Assembly: GCF_030408355.1 (NCBI RefSeq)
Contig: NZ_CP046606.1
Location: 2,046,001-2,110,000 of the forward strand
Reading direction: 5' to 3'
Origin: Corynebacterium afermentans subsp. afermentans
Lineage (GTDB): Bacteria > Actinomycetota > Actinomycetes > Mycobacteriales > Mycobacteriaceae
DNA length: 64,000 bases
The notes under the pieces: generated by a model
Told to the model about the DNA's origin: nothing
The model's database searches: none
Seen by the model: the letters and a program-made list of their open reading frames with translations, nothing else
In this document: positions 40,115-49,579 of the stretch, piece by piece
Numbering within the stretch: position 1 is the first letter of the stretch
Layout of the letters: each line of letters opens with the position of its first letter
Program-made: the position numbers and the translations under genes

Positions 40115-41956
40115 TTACTTGTTATCGGAATCGGTTGCGTCGTCGTCCTCGACAACCTCAGCGTCGACCACGTTGTCGTCGCCGTCGGCAGCGTCGGCCT
40201 GGGTTGCACCCTCGTTCGCCTGAGCCTCGTAGAGCGCGGTGCCCATTGCCTGGGACTCGGTGTTGAGCTTCTCCACTGCGGACTTGATGGCATCCAGGTC
40301 CTCGCCCTTAAGCGCCTCATCGACAGCGTCGGCAGCCTCGGTCACGCGGCCCTTGATGTCCTCCGGCAGCTTCTCGCCGTTTTCATCCATGAACTTGCGG
40401 GTCTGGTACGCCATGGTCTCCGCGTTATTGCGGGTCTCCTGCTCCTCGCGGCGCTTCTTGTCCTCGTCGGCGTGAGCCTCGGCGTCCTTGATCATGCGAT
40501 CGATCTCGTCGTCGGACAGACCGGAGCCGTCCTGGATCTTGATCGTGTTCTCCTTGCCGGTGGCCTTGTCCTTCGCGGACACGGACACGATGCCGTTAGC
40601 GTCGATGTCGAAGGTGACCTCGATCTGCGGCACACCACGCGGAGCCGGTGCGATGCCTGCCAGCTCGAAGGAGCCGAGCAGCTTGTTCGCGGACGCGATC
40701 TCGCGCTCGCCCTGGAAGACCTGGATCTGCACGGACGGCTGGTTGTCCTCAGCCGTGGTGAAGGTCTCCGAACGCTTCGTCGGGATGGTGGTGTTGCGCT
40801 CGATGAGCTTGGTCATCACGCCGCCCTTGGTCTCGATGCCGAGGGAAAGCGGAGTGACGTCGAGAAGCAGCACGTCCTTGACGTCGCCGCGCAGCACGCC
40901 AGCCTGCAGCGCAGCACCCAGTGCCACGACCTCGTCCGGGTTGACGGACTTGTTCGGCTCCTTGCCGGTCAGTTCCTTCACCAGCTCGGACACGGCCGGC
41001 ATACGGGTGGAGCCGCCGACCAGAACCACGTGGTCGATGTCGCCGACGGACATGCCGGCGTCCTTGACCACCTGGTTGAACGGGCTCTTGGTGCGGTCCA
41101 GCAGATCGGAGGTGATCTTCTGGAACTCGGTGCGGGTCAGCGTCTCGTCCAGGAACAGCGGGTTCTTCTCGGAGTCCACCGTGATGTACGGCAGGTTGAT
41201 GGAGGCCTGCTGTGCGGAAGACAGCTCGATCTTGGCCTTCTCCGCGGCCTCGCGCAGACGCTGCATCGCCATCTTGTCCTTGGACAGGTCAACGCCGTTC
41301 TGGGACTTGAACTTGTCCACGAGCCACTCAACTACGCGGTTGTCCCAATCGTCGCCGCCGAGCTCGTTGTCGCCGGCGGTAGCCAGCACCTCGACGACAC
41401 CGTCGCCGATCTCCAGCAGGGACACGTCGAAGGTGCCGCCGCCAAGGTCGAAGACCAGGATGGTCTCTTCCTTCTCGTTCTTGTCCAGGCCGTACGCCAG
41501 GGCGGCCGCGGTCGGCTCGTTAACAATGCGCAGCACATCGAGGCCCGCGATCTGGCCGGCCTCCTTGGTGGCCTGACGCTGAGCGTCCTCGAAGTACGCC
41601 GGGACGGTAATAACAGCCTCGGTGACTTCCTCACCGAGGTACGCCTCAGCGTCGCGCTTCAGCTTCTGCAGGGTACGGGCGGAGATCTCCTGCGGGGTGT
41701 ACTTCTTGTCGTCGATCTCCACGGTCCAGTCCTCGCCCATGTGGCGCTTGACGGAGCGGATGGTGCGGTCGACGTTGGTTACCGCCTGGTTCTTCGCGGA
41801 CTGGCCAACCAGGACCTCGCCGTTCTTCGCGAAAGCGACGACGGACGGGGTGGTGCGGGAGCCCTCCGCGTTAGCGATCACAACCGGCTCGCCGCCCTCA
41901 AGGACGGAGACGACCGAGTTCGTGGTGCCAAGGTCAATACCAACTGCACGTGCCAT
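40115..41956 (-). CDS. dnaK: Chaperone DnaK (Hsp70)
   Basis: A 613-residue ATP-driven chaperone. Hsp70 signatures are [10 protein letters not shown] near 7-16, [20 protein letters not shown] and [13 protein letters not shown] in the ATPase domain. The substrate-binding domain ([20 protein letters not shown]) and acidic C-terminal lid ([21 protein letters not shown]) follow. Start ATG 41954-41956, the family's normal start; the longer frame upstream overlaps operator sequence. The first gene of the heat-shock operon. Confidence 0.98.
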   Translation of the reverse strand: MARAVGIDLGTTNSVVSVLEGGEPVVIANAEGSRTTPSVVAFAKNGEVLVGQSAKNQAVTNVDRTIRSVKRHMGEDWTVEIDDKKYTPQEISARTLQKLKRDAEAYLGEEVTEAVITVPAYFEDAQRQATKEAGQIAGLDVLRIVNEPTAAALAYGLDKNEKEETILVFDLGGGTFDVSLLEIGDGVVEVLATAGDNELGGDDWDNRVVEWLVDKFKSQNGVDLSKDKMAMQRLREAAEKAKIELSSAQQASINLPYITVDSEKNPLFLDETLTRTEFQKITSDLLDRTKSPFNQVVKDAGMSVGDIDHVVLVGGSTRMPAVSELVKELTGKEPNKSVNPDEVVALGAALQAGVLRGDVKDVLLLDVTPLSLGIETKGGVMTKLIERNTTIPTKRSETFTTAEDNQPSVQIQVFQGEREIASANKLLGSFELAGIAPAPRGVPQIEVTFDIDANGIVSVSAKDKATGKENTIKIQDGSGLSDDEIDRMIKDAEAHADEDKKRREEQETRNNAETMAYQTRKFMDENGEKLPEDIKGRVTEAADAVDEALKGEDLDAIKSAVEKLNTESQAMGTALYEAQANEGATQADAADGDDNVVDAEVVEDDDATDSDNK

Positions 41957-41995
41957 AAGAGTTATTCCTCCTGTTGAGAAGTGGTTTATCAGTAA

Positions 41996-42016
41996 GTTGA
42001 TGTGCTCCGACTCAAC
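41996..42016. promoter_or_regulatory. HAIR-like element 2 upstream of dnaK
   Basis: GTTGATG-N7-ACTCAAC; the right half matches the HspR box at six of seven positions. AAGTTGA and TCAACTT in the same stretch also form a perfect 7-bp inverted repeat. It lies 40-60 bases upstream of dnaK. Confidence 0.55.
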
Positions 42017-42028
42017 TTGACGGCCACC

Positions 42029-42072
42029 ACTATAACACTGGCGGCGACGTTCTTGAGTCTGTCGCACTCATA
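42029..42072 (-). promoter_or_regulatory. dnaK promoter with overlapping HspR operator (HAIR 1)
   Basis: On the minus strand TATAGT (42029-42034) is a good -10; 17 bases upstream is CTCAAG (42052-42057), in the -35 position and within the operator. The operator is CTTGAGT (42052-42058), seven bases, ACTCATA (42066-42072), near-consensus HAIR. Repressor binding would block sigma contact. Confidence 0.75.
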
Positions 42073-42149
42073 GGTAACAACGGCACGTACAACAAAGTTG
42101 TTCCCACCCAGCGCAACTTTCTTTGTTTCCGCAGGCAAACGCATAGAAA

Positions 42150-42179
42150 AACCTCCGGTTACGTGGGTAACCGGAGGTT
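42150..42179 (-). terminator. ald terminator
   Basis: AACCTCCGGTTA (42150-42161) pairs perfectly with TAACCGGAGGTT (42168-42179), followed on the minus strand by TTTTTC. A 12-mer copy begins at 42184, between the stem and the ald stop codon. Confidence 0.9.
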
Positions 42180-42200
42180 GAATCGTCGACAAGCAACTGC

Positions 42201-43721
42201 TTAGAACAAGCCAGTCTCCTGCTCGGAGTAGGACACCAGGAGGTTCTTAGTCTGCTGGTAGTGGTCCAGCATCATCAGGTGCGTCTCGCGGCCGATACCG
42301 GACTGCTTGTAGCCGCCAAACGCCGCGTGGGCGGGGTAGGTGTGGTACTGGTTCACCCACACGCGACCAGCCTGAATGGCGAGGCCGGCCTTGTACGCCG
42401 TGGTGCCCGAGCGCGCCCACACGCCCGCGCCCAGGCCGTAAATGGTGTCGTTGGCAATCGAGATGGCCTCATCGAAATCCTTGAACGTAGTCACGGACAT
42501 CACCGGACCGAAGATCTCCTCCTGGAAAATGCGCATGTCGTTGGTGCCCTTAAACACGGTCGGCTCGATATAGAGGCCGTTTTCCAGGCCGTCGATCGTG
42601 TTCACGCCGCCTCCAGTGAGCACTTCCGCACCCTCCTGGGGCCCAAGCTCCAGGTAGGACTGGATCTTGTTCATCTGCTCGGTGGAGGCTTGCGCGCCCA
42701 TCATGGTGTCAGTGTCCAGCGGGTTGCCGGTCTTGATCTTCTTGACGCGCTGCACGCCAAGCTCCAAAAACTCGTCCGCGATGGACTCGTGCACCAGCGC
42801 ACGCGACGGGCAGGTGCACACCTCACCCTGGTTCAGCGCGAACATGGCGAAGCCCTCGACCGCCTTCCTCTTGAAGTCGTCGTCCTTTTCAAAGATGTCC
42901 TCGAAGAACAACGCCGGGGACTTGCCACCGAGCTCCAGAGTGACCGGAATGATCTTGTCCGCCGCGGCCTTGTTGATGATCTTGCCCACCTCGGTGGAGC
43001 CGGTGAAGGCGATCTTGGCAATACGGTCGGAGCCGGACAGCGCCGCACCCGCCTCGTCGCCCATGCCGTTGACGATGTTCAGCACGCCCGCCGGGATGAG
43101 GTCGCCGACCAGATCCATCAGGTACAGGATCGACGCCGGGGTCTGCTCCGCCGGCTTGAGCACGATCGCGTTGCCCGCCGCCAGCGCCGGTGCCAGCTTC
43201 CAGGAGGCCATGAGTAGCGGGAAGTTCCACGGGATGATCTGGCCGACCACGCCGAGCGGCTCGTTGAAGTGGTAGGCGACAGTGTCCTCGTCGATCTGGC
43301 TCAGGCGGCCTTCCTGCGCGCGCAGCGCACCCGCGTAGTAGCGGAAGTGGTCGATGGCAAGCGGGATGTCGGCGGCGAGCGTCTCGCGCACGGCCTTGCC
43401 GTTTTCCCAAGTCTCCGCCACCGCGAGCTCCTCGAGGTGCTCTTCCATGCGGTCAGCGATCTTCAGCAGCACCATCGCGCGCTCCGCCGGGGAGGTCTTG
43501 CCCCAGGCGGGCGCGGCCTTGTGCGCGGCGTCGAGCGCCAAGTTGATGTCGGGCTCTTTACCGCGCGCGACCTGGCAGAACACCTCGCCAGTGACGGGGG
43601 TGATGTTGTCGAAGTACTCGCCGTCCACTGGGGCGACCCAGTCGCCGCCGATGTAGTTGTCGTAGCGCTCGCGGTACTTGACGTTTGAGCCTTCGGTTCC
43701 GGGGTTCGGGTAGACAGCCAT
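42201..43721 (-). CDS. ald: Aldehyde dehydrogenase (acetaldehyde-type)
   Basis: A 506-residue NAD-dependent enzyme that oxidises aldehydes such as acetaldehyde to acids. Motifs: [47 protein letters not shown] (Glu general base), and [16 protein letters not shown] (catalytic Cys). The last is typical of ExaC/AldB-type enzymes. Start: ATG 43719-43721 has AAAGG seven bases upstream; ATG 43727 is in frame but too close to it. Divergent from the permease gene. Confidence 0.95.
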   Translation of the reverse strand: MAVYPNPGTEGSNVKYRERYDNYIGGDWVAPVDGEYFDNITPVTGEVFCQVARGKEPDINLALDAAHKAAPAWGKTSPAERAMVLLKIADRMEEHLEELAVAETWENGKAVRETLAADIPLAIDHFRYYAGALRAQEGRLSQIDEDTVAYHFNEPLGVVGQIIPWNFPLLMASWKLAPALAAGNAIVLKPAEQTPASILYLMDLVGDLIPAGVLNIVNGMGDEAGAALSGSDRIAKIAFTGSTEVGKIINKAAADKIIPVTLELGGKSPALFFEDIFEKDDDFKRKAVEGFAMFALNQGEVCTCPSRALVHESIADEFLELGVQRVKKIKTGNPLDTDTMMGAQASTEQMNKIQSYLELGPQEGAEVLTGGGVNTIDGLENGLYIEPTVFKGTNDMRIFQEEIFGPVMSVTTFKDFDEAISIANDTIYGLGAGVWARSGTTAYKAGLAIQAGRVWVNQYHTYPAHAAFGGYKQSGIGRETHLMMLDHYQQTKNLLVSYSEQETGLF

Positions 43722-43863
43722 TTCCATGCCTTTCTTACATTAGGGTCAGGTTGTGTCCCACGCTACACTTGTATCCACGTGTGGTCTAGGGCATTGTTCT
43801 TGACGACGGCCCTCCAGCTCCCACGTCATATGCATTAACCAGCATCTCTGGCACAATGAGCGC

Positions 43864-45267
43864 GTGACTAAACACGAAAACAACGACTACGTCGGCGCGC
43901 TCGACACCGCAGTCGACGATGTCCGGATGCTGCCCACCCCGGCAGACGCGGCCCAGGAGCTTTCCAAAGAGCCCGTAGACCGCGGCGACATCATCGCCTC
44001 TGACGGCCGCACCGCCGCCGCCTGGGCGCTGCGCTTCATCATCATTGTCGCCGCCACCGCGATCCTGCTCTACCTGCTCAAATGGGTGTGGATGGGCCTT
44101 TTGCCCATCCTGCTTGCACTGATCCTTGCCACGGTGCTGTGGCCGCCGGTGCGCTGGATGCGGGGCCACAAGATCCCCGCCGCCCTCGCGGTGTTCATCA
44201 CGCTAATCGCCACCTTCGGCATCCTCGGCGGCATCATCGCCGCGATGGCGCCGACCGTGAAGTCGCAGGGCACCGAGCTCGGCCACCAGGCCGAGCAGGG
44301 CATCAACCAGATCATCGCCTGGCTCAAGGAGCAGAACTTCACCTTCCTCGAGCCGGAACGTATCCAGCAGGCCGTGGACCAGGCCACCGCGTTTGTGAAG
44401 GGTCAGGCGTCGAACATCGCCTCCGGGGTGTTCTCCGGCATCGGCGCGATTACGTCGGTAGGCACCACGCTCGCGTTGACGCTCGTGCTGCTGTTCTTCT
44501 TCCTCAAAGACGGCGACCGCTTCCTGCCGTGGGTACGCAAGTACACGGGCGTGCGCGCCGGCTGGCACCTCACCGAGGTGTGCATGCGCTCCTGGAACAC
44601 CCTGTCCGGCTTCATCCGCACCCAGGCCATCGTGTCCATGGTGGACGCCATCTTCATCGGTTTGGGCCTGCTCTTCCTCGGCGTGCCGCTGTGGCCGGTG
44701 CTGGCTGTGGTGACCTTCTTCGCCGGCTTCATCCCGATCGTGGGTGCGATCTCCGCCGGCGCCTTGGCCGTGATCATCGCGTTGGTGTCCAACGGGTTCA
44801 TGAACGCTGTGTTCGTGCTCCTGCTCATCATCGCCGTGCAGCAGCTGGAGGGCAACGTCCTCTCCCCGATCCTGCAGTCCCAGGCCATGGGCCTGCACGC
44901 CGCCGTGGTCCTGCTCGCCGTCGCTGTGGGCGGCACCCTGTTCGGCATCGTCGGCGCGTTCCTGGCTGTGCCGGTCGCCGCCGTTGCCGCGGTATGGCTG
45001 CGTTACTGGGCCGAGATGGTCTCGCTGCGCTCCGGTGAAATCACCGCCGATGAGATAGCCATGGCCACCCAGCAAACCCAAACCATGGATTCGAAGACGT
45101 CGTTCCTCGCCGTGCGCGACCACATGATGCGCATGGCCAAGCGAGAAAAGTCCAACACCAAGGTCCCCGTCAAGGAAGGCCTCGGCTCCACCCGCGTCCC
45201 CTTGGGAGAGGTCGAGGGCGACACTGAGGTTCCGGGCCGCACCCACGCCATCAAGGACGAAGAATAG
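43864..45267 (+). CDS. AI-2E family permease-like membrane protein
   Basis: A 467-residue protein of the AI-2E transporter family (PF01594, TqsA/PerM-like). About eight membrane segments are visible: FIIIVAATAILLYLL, MGLLPILLALILATVLW, ALAVFITLIATFGILGGIIA, then FSGIGAITSVGTTLALTLVLLFFFL, and a cluster between 255 and 365 with the conserved LEGNVLSPILQSQAMGLHAAVVLLAV. A charged N-terminus and a 100-residue C-terminal tail are cytosolic. Substrate unknown; members move diverse ions or organics. Start GTG 43864. Confidence 0.88.
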   Translation: MTKHENNDYVGALDTAVDDVRMLPTPADAAQELSKEPVDRGDIIASDGRTAAAWALRFIIIVAATAILLYLLKWVWMGLLPILLALILATVLWPPVRWMRGHKIPAALAVFITLIATFGILGGIIAAMAPTVKSQGTELGHQAEQGINQIIAWLKEQNFTFLEPERIQQAVDQATAFVKGQASNIASGVFSGIGAITSVGTTLALTLVLLFFFLKDGDRFLPWVRKYTGVRAGWHLTEVCMRSWNTLSGFIRTQAIVSMVDAIFIGLGLLFLGVPLWPVLAVVTFFAGFIPIVGAISAGALAVIIALVSNGFMNAVFVLLLIIAVQQLEGNVLSPILQSQAMGLHAAVVLLAVAVGGTLFGIVGAFLAVPVAAVAAVWLRYWAEMVSLRSGEITADEIAMATQQTQTMDSKTSFLAVRDHMMRMAKREKSNTKVPVKEGLGSTRVPLGEVEGDTEVPGRTHAIKDEE

Positions 45268-45311
45268 GTACGGTGGGCGCCGTACTTACTCATCGACGAA
45301 AGGACGAAACC

Positions 45312-45836
45312 ATGGCTGACCTCAACGGCAAGAGCGTCGCAATTATCGCCACCAACGGCTTCGAGGATTCGGAGCTGACCTCCCCGAAGGAAGCCGTGGA
45401 GTCCGCCGGCGCGACCACCAAGGTCATCTCCACCGAAACCGGTGAGATCGAAGGCAAGAAGGGCGCGAAGGTGGCTGTCGACGCCAAAACGGCCGACGCC
45501 TCCGCCGACGAGTTCGACGCCCTTATCCTGCCCGGCGGCACCGTTAACGCTGACACCATCCGCACCGACGCCGACGCCGTAGCACTGGTTAAGACGTTCA
45601 AGGACGCCGGCAAGCCGATCGGCGTGATCTGCCACGGCGGCTGGATCCTCGCCGAAGCCGACGTGCTCAAGGGCGTGACGCTCACCTCCGTGGCCAACGT
45701 CAAGACCGACCTGGCCAACGCCGGCGCCAACTGGGTCGACGAGGAGGTTGTGGTCGACTCCGGCTTCATCTCTTCCCGCACCCCGGACGACCTGCCGGCG
45801 TTCAACGCCACGCTCGTGGAGGAGTTCGCGAAGTAG
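45312..45836 (+). CDS. DJ-1/PfpI family protein (class I amidotransferase-like)
   Basis: A 174-residue protein starting MADLNGKSVAIIATNGFEDSE at ATG 45312 with AAAGGA upstream. The nucleophile elbow GVICHGGWILAEA (Cys near 110) and the Glu near residue 17 (FEDSEL) are hallmarks of PfpI/YhbO-type proteins, which act as stress-response glyoxalases, deglycases or proteases. It follows the permease by 44 bases on the same strand. A degenerate 12-mer lies in the gap. Confidence 0.93.
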   Translation: MADLNGKSVAIIATNGFEDSELTSPKEAVESAGATTKVISTETGEIEGKKGAKVAVDAKTADASADEFDALILPGGTVNADTIRTDADAVALVKTFKDAGKPIGVICHGGWILAEADVLKGVTLTSVANVKTDLANAGANWVDEEVVVDSGFISSRTPDDLPAFNATLVEEFAK

Positions 45837-45865
45837 GACTCTGCTCTCGCCGCCAGATCCCCAGT

Positions 45866-45912
45866 ACGAAACCCCTATTAAGCGCCATTTTCGCGCTTAA
45901 TAGGGGTTTCGT
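45866..45912. terminator. Perfect 19-bp hairpin terminator between convergent genes
   Basis: ACGAAACCCCTATTAAGCG (45866-45884) pairs with its exact complement at 45894-45912, loop CCATTTTCG. It serves the DJ-1 gene and the convergent mtn gene. T-rich and A-rich parts on both arms fit bidirectional use. The stem is unusually long and AT-rich at its heart. Confidence 0.85.
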
Positions 45913-45946
45913 GCTCTGGGTTTGTGGTGCCTCCGCATCGCTGCGG

Positions 45947-46079
45947 GCTCATCTGCTAGTTGCCCAAAAACGCTCCTAGCAGATGAGCTCCTTACTGGCA
46001 CCTGGTTCCAACATCACCTGGAACAACAGAAAGTTGGACACTTGATCTGCTAGTTGGGCGTGCGGGGCAACTAGCAGAT
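45947..46079. repeat. Paired ATCTGCTAGTT hairpins, element 1
   Basis: Hairpin a: GCTCATCTGCTAG (45947-45959) and CTAGCAGATGAGC (45976-45988), 13 bp perfect. Hairpin b: ATCTGCTAGTTG (46045-46056) and CAACTAGCAGAT (46068-46079), 12 bp perfect. Between them GTTCCA/TGGAAC forms a third, smaller stem. Loops differ in sequence. A second such pair occurs at 63645-63795, 17.6 kb away. Confidence 0.85.
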
Positions 46080-46132
46080 TCGCAAGATGGGGCGCAGGGA
46101 GCGGTCGCCGGGAGCGCAGCGGCCCCAGGCGA

Positions 46133-46699
46133 TTACCGCAGGTGCTCGCGCAGCGCCTGCCCCAGCTCGACGCGGGCGCGCTCGAGGGCGGCCTCCCACA
46201 CCGCGGAGGCGGACTCGTCGGCGGAATCGGACACCTGCTTGAGCAGGGTCAGCGGCACGCCGAAGGTGGAACACACCGCGGCCAGGGCGTAGCCCTCCAT
46301 GTCCACGAGCTGGCACTCGCGGGCGAGCTCCTCGCGCAGATCGGAGCGGTTCACAAACGCATCCCCGGTAGCGAGTTTGGCCTTGGGCAGCTCGGTCAGC
46401 GGGTCGAACGAGAACCAGCGCGGGTAGACAAAGTCGGTGATCTCGGAGGTGCCACCGACTTTGAAGTCGTGTTTGACGGCGTCGGAAACCTCGTAGACGC
46501 CAGGCTCCAAGTCCACCAGGGCGCCGGCCGTGCCGACGTTGATCACGCGCGACGGCAGCGGCCCGGAAGACAGGCGGCGGGTCAGCGCGATCGCGGCGGG
46601 CAGGGTGCCGATGCCGGTGATCAGCACCTCGTGGTCGCCGCCGGACATGATGTCCGCGGCCTCTTCTTTCATCGCTGCGGCGATAAGCAAGTCAGACAT
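46133..46699 (-). CDS. mtn: 5'-methylthioadenosine/S-adenosylhomocysteine nucleosidase-like protein
   Basis: A 188-residue nucleosidase of the PNP/UDP fold: KEEAADIMSGG start, VINVGTAGAL, and QLVDMEGYALAAVCSTFGVPLTLLKQVSDSADE, which holds the catalytic region (DMEGYA). It should release adenine from methylthioadenosine or S-adenosylhomocysteine, linked to methionine recycling. Start ATG 46697-46699. It sits six bases downstream of the sulfate-assimilation operon end, so it may be its last gene; sulfur metabolism fits. Confidence 0.88.
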   Translation of the reverse strand: MSDLLIAAAMKEEAADIMSGGDHEVLITGIGTLPAAIALTRRLSSGPLPSRVINVGTAGALVDLEPGVYEVSDAVKHDFKVGGTSEITDFVYPRWFSFDPLTELPKAKLATGDAFVNRSDLREELARECQLVDMEGYALAAVCSTFGVPLTLLKQVSDSADESASAVWEAALERARVELGQALREHLR

Positions 46700-46705
46700 G
46701 GTTGC

Positions 46706-47638
46706 TTATCGTAGGCGGGCTGGCTCCGCGTCGACCACTGTCGCTCCCTCGCGCTCCCCCGCGGCCCGCGAGTTCTGGCGCGCCTTGAGCACGCCGCGCA
46801 CGGACAGCGCCGCACCGAGCACCAAAACCAGCACGCGCACGACCCACAGGCCGGAGTCCACGCCGAGGAACTTCAGCACCACCGGCAGGTTCAGAAACAC
46901 GATCAAGGTGCCCACGACTCCGCCGAGCGCGATGGGGTTCATGCGGGTGACCACCCACGCTCCGATAGGCGCGGCGACGACTCCGCCCGCCAGCAGCGCG
47001 AGCACCCCAGCGAGGTTGGCCACAAGGTCGTTCCACATTCCCACCGCGAACCCGAGGGTGGCGGCCGTGGTGACCAGGAACTCGGCGGTGGTGACGGTGC
47101 CGACGATGCGTCGCGGCTCAGCGCGCCCGGCGGACAGCAGCGTCGAGGTGGTCACGGGCCCCCAGCCACCGCCGCCGGTGGCGTCCACAAACCCGCCGAA
47201 CATGCCTAGCCCGGCTAAAAACCCGCGGGAATGAGGTTTTTCCACCAGCTTGCGCTGGGTCAGCCCGCGCGCGAAACGCAGCATCAGGTTCAGCCCGATC
47301 AGGGCCAGGATCAGCGACATCACCGGCCGAGCGGCTTCGGTGGAGAGGCGCACCAGCACTGTCGCGCCGAGGAACGCGCCGATCGCGCCGGGGATGCCGA
47401 TGGCGAACGCGGTGCGCCAGTCCACGTTGCCGAAGCGGGTGTGCGCGACGCCGGAGGCCAGCGTGGTGCCCAGCTCCGCGGTGTGCACGACGGCGGACGC
47501 GGCCGCGGGGGTCAGCCCGGCCAGTGCGATGAGCATGGTGGACGAGGTGGCGCCGAAGCCCATGCCGAGGCCGCCGTCGACAAGTTGGGCGGCCAGGCCG
47601 GCCACGGCGATGAGCAGCAGCGTCTCAATCTTGTACAT
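46706..47638 (-). CDS. cysZ: TSUP/TauE-type sulfate permease of the cys operon
   Basis: A 310-residue membrane protein with about eight helices: ETLLLIAVAGLAAQLVDGGLGMGFGATSSTMLIA (DGGLGMGFG is the TauE/SafE motif), VMSLILALIGLNLMLR, GFVDATGGGGWGPVTTSTLL (second-half motif), NLAGVLALLAGGVVAAPIGAW and others. In C. glutamicum the gene at this operon position, cysZ, is implicated in sulfate uptake. Start ATG 47636-47638 lies one base after the cysY stop; the frame extends further but without a ribosome-binding site. Last of the cys genes. Confidence 0.9.
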   Translation of the reverse strand: MYKIETLLLIAVAGLAAQLVDGGLGMGFGATSSTMLIALAGLTPAAASAVVHTAELGTTLASGVAHTRFGNVDWRTAFAIGIPGAIGAFLGATVLVRLSTEAARPVMSLILALIGLNLMLRFARGLTQRKLVEKPHSRGFLAGLGMFGGFVDATGGGGWGPVTTSTLLSAGRAEPRRIVGTVTTAEFLVTTAATLGFAVGMWNDLVANLAGVLALLAGGVVAAPIGAWVVTRMNPIALGGVVGTLIVFLNLPVVLKFLGVDSGLWVVRVLVLVLGAALSVRGVLKARQNSRAAGEREGATVVDAEPARLR

Positions 47639-47639
47639 C

Positions 47640-48278
47640 TCAGGCGTCCTTTTCGGCAGTGCGGTATCGGTTGGCAACAACATCCGCGAGGTCTGTGGTC
47701 AGCGGCCCAGAAGCTGACAGGTGCGGTGGGATCCGGTCCAGGAGTGTTCCGTGGGTGACAAACAGCGGCAGCACGTGTGTGTGCCTATCGACGAACCTCC
47801 GGTCGCCCCTCGTCGCCTGCACCACCGACACATCGATCCCGGCCAAACGCGCCAGGTTGTCCGCCAGGCGGGCGTAGTTCGCGGCCTGTTCGGCATCCGA
47901 TGTGCCGACGGGAAATAGGGTGGCGTGGGACGCCGAAGGTGCGTCGATACGCAAGCGCTTGTGCAGGGTCTCGGCGATGTCGGGGCCGGTGCCGAACGGC
48001 TCAGCGAGGGTGAGGTCGCAGTGCTCGCGCGCCTCGGTGAGGTGGGCCGGCACGTCCACCTTCGCGTGGAACGCGCGGGTGAACAGCAGCGGCACGACGA
48101 TGGCGCGCGGCGAAGACAACGCGGCGGCCGCCTCGGCAAGGGTGGGGCGATCGAACTCGAGGTGCGCGTCCGCCCACTCCACACCGAGCTTTTCGGCGGC
48201 CGCTTCGGTGAGCGCGCGGATGCCCTCCTTGGCCCGCGGGTGGCGCGAGCCGTGGGAGAGGGTGATCAGCGCGGTCAT
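47640..48278 (-). CDS. cysY: Sirohydrochlorin chelatase-like protein
   Basis: A 212-residue CbiX/SirB-type protein: MTALITLSHGSRHPRAKEGI and VVPLLFTRAFHAKVDVPAHL hold the metal- and tetrapyrrole-binding His residues. It should insert iron in sirohydrochlorin for sirohaem, the CysI cofactor. Operon position between cysN and cysZ supports this. Two copies of the iterated 12-mer are in its coding sequence. Start ATG 48276-48278, eleven bases after cysN. Confidence 0.9.
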   Translation of the reverse strand: MTALITLSHGSRHPRAKEGIRALTEAAAEKLGVEWADAHLEFDRPTLAEAAAALSSPRAIVVPLLFTRAFHAKVDVPAHLTEAREHCDLTLAEPFGTGPDIAETLHKRLRIDAPSASHATLFPVGTSDAEQAANYARLADNLARLAGIDVSVVQATRGDRRFVDRHTHVLPLFVTHGTLLDRIPPHLSASGPLTTDLADVVANRYRTAEKDA

Positions 48279-48289
48279 GGTGGGTGCTC

Positions 48290-49579
48290 CTAGCGCAGGC
48301 GCTTTCCCACGAGACCCGCGGCCAGCGTGTTGCCGGAAGACTGGTCCACGAGCAGGAAGTTGCCCACCGCGCCGCGGGCCGCGTAGGGCTCGACCGGCAA
48401 CTCGTCGGCGGTCTGGATGGTCACGTGCGCGATCTCGTTGAGCGCGACGGCCTCGGGCGAGGTGTTGTCGCCGGCAGCACCGTCGATGTCGAGGACGCGG
48501 TCCACGCTGGCCACGCGGGCGCGCACGAACGCGGTGCCGATGCGCAGCTTCACAGCCTGCCCGGCGCGCAACTCCTTCTCGGTGAGCCCCACAACGGTGG
48601 CGGCGAACTCCCTTGTGTCTTCTGGCCGGGTTCCAGAGGCCAGGAGGTCACCGCGGGTCAGGTCAATTTCGTCGGCAAGGCGCAGGGCCACCGAGTCGCC
48701 GGCGTGGGCGGCCTCCACCGGGCCGTCGGTGGAATCGATGCCGGCCACGGTGGTTTTCCGGCCGTACGGGGCGAGGACCTCATCGCCGACGGAGATGGAA
48801 CCGGCGTTGACGCGGCCGGCGTAGGCGCGGTAGTCGGTGGCGTGCTCGCGAAGCACGTACTGGATGTTGAAGCGGAAGTCCAGGTCGTCGGCGCGGCCGT
48901 GGTTAACCGGGATGGTCTCCAGCAGCTCCAGCACGGTCGGGCCGGTGTACCAGGGCGTTTCCGCGGACAGTTCAGCGACGTTGTCGCCCTTGAGCGCGGA
49001 AATCGGCACCACGTGCGGGTCCTCGATGCCGAGCTCGGCGGCCTTGGCGTCGAAGGTGGTCTTGATCTCGTTGAAGGTCTCCTCCGAGTAGCCGACCAGG
49101 TCGATCTTGTTCACCGCCAGGATCACGGTGCGCACGCCCAGCAGCTTGGCCACGGTGAGGTGGCGGACGGTCTGTTCCACCACGCCGCTGCGGGCGTCCA
49201 CCAGCAGCACGACCACCTGGGAGGTGGACATGCCGGTCACGGTGTTGCGCGTGTACTGCACGTGCCCCGGGGTGTCGGCGAGGATGAAGGTGCGCTTATC
49301 GGTGGCGAAGTAGCGGTAGGCCACGTCGATGGTGATGCCCTGTTCGCGTTCGGCGCGGAGCCCGTCGACAAGCAAGGAAAGGTCGAGGCCCTCAAAGCCC
49401 CTGTCGGCCGAGGTGCGCTCGACGGAGGCAAGCTGGTCCGCGAGCACGGACTTCGTGTCGTGCAAAAGGCGGCCGACGAAGGTGGACTTGCCGTCGTCGA
49501 CGGAGCCGGCGGTGCACAGGCGCAGGGTTTCGCGGTCCGCCAACGCGGCTGCGGCGGAAGTGGTGGTCGGGGCAGTCAT
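48290..49579 (-). CDS. cysN: Sulfate adenylyltransferase subunit 1 (GTPase)
   Basis: A 429-residue EF-Tu-like GTPase that drives APS formation with CysD. GTP-binding motifs: GSVDDGKSTFVGRLLHD near 20 (P-loop), DTPGH near 100, NKIDLV near 155. Two beta-barrel domains follow. It is not fused to an APS kinase domain, in line with APS-reductase-type sulfate assimilation. Start ATG 49577-49579 overlaps the cysD stop codon by one base. Confidence 0.96.
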   Translation of the reverse strand: MTAPTTTSAAAALADRETLRLCTAGSVDDGKSTFVGRLLHDTKSVLADQLASVERTSADRGFEGLDLSLLVDGLRAEREQGITIDVAYRYFATDKRTFILADTPGHVQYTRNTVTGMSTSQVVVLLVDARSGVVEQTVRHLTVAKLLGVRTVILAVNKIDLVGYSEETFNEIKTTFDAKAAELGIEDPHVVPISALKGDNVAELSAETPWYTGPTVLELLETIPVNHGRADDLDFRFNIQYVLREHATDYRAYAGRVNAGSISVGDEVLAPYGRKTTVAGIDSTDGPVEAAHAGDSVALRLADEIDLTRGDLLASGTRPEDTREFAATVVGLTEKELRAGQAVKLRIGTAFVRARVASVDRVLDIDGAAGDNTSPEAVALNEIAHVTIQTADELPVEPYAARGAVGNFLLVDQSSGNTLAAGLVGKRLR

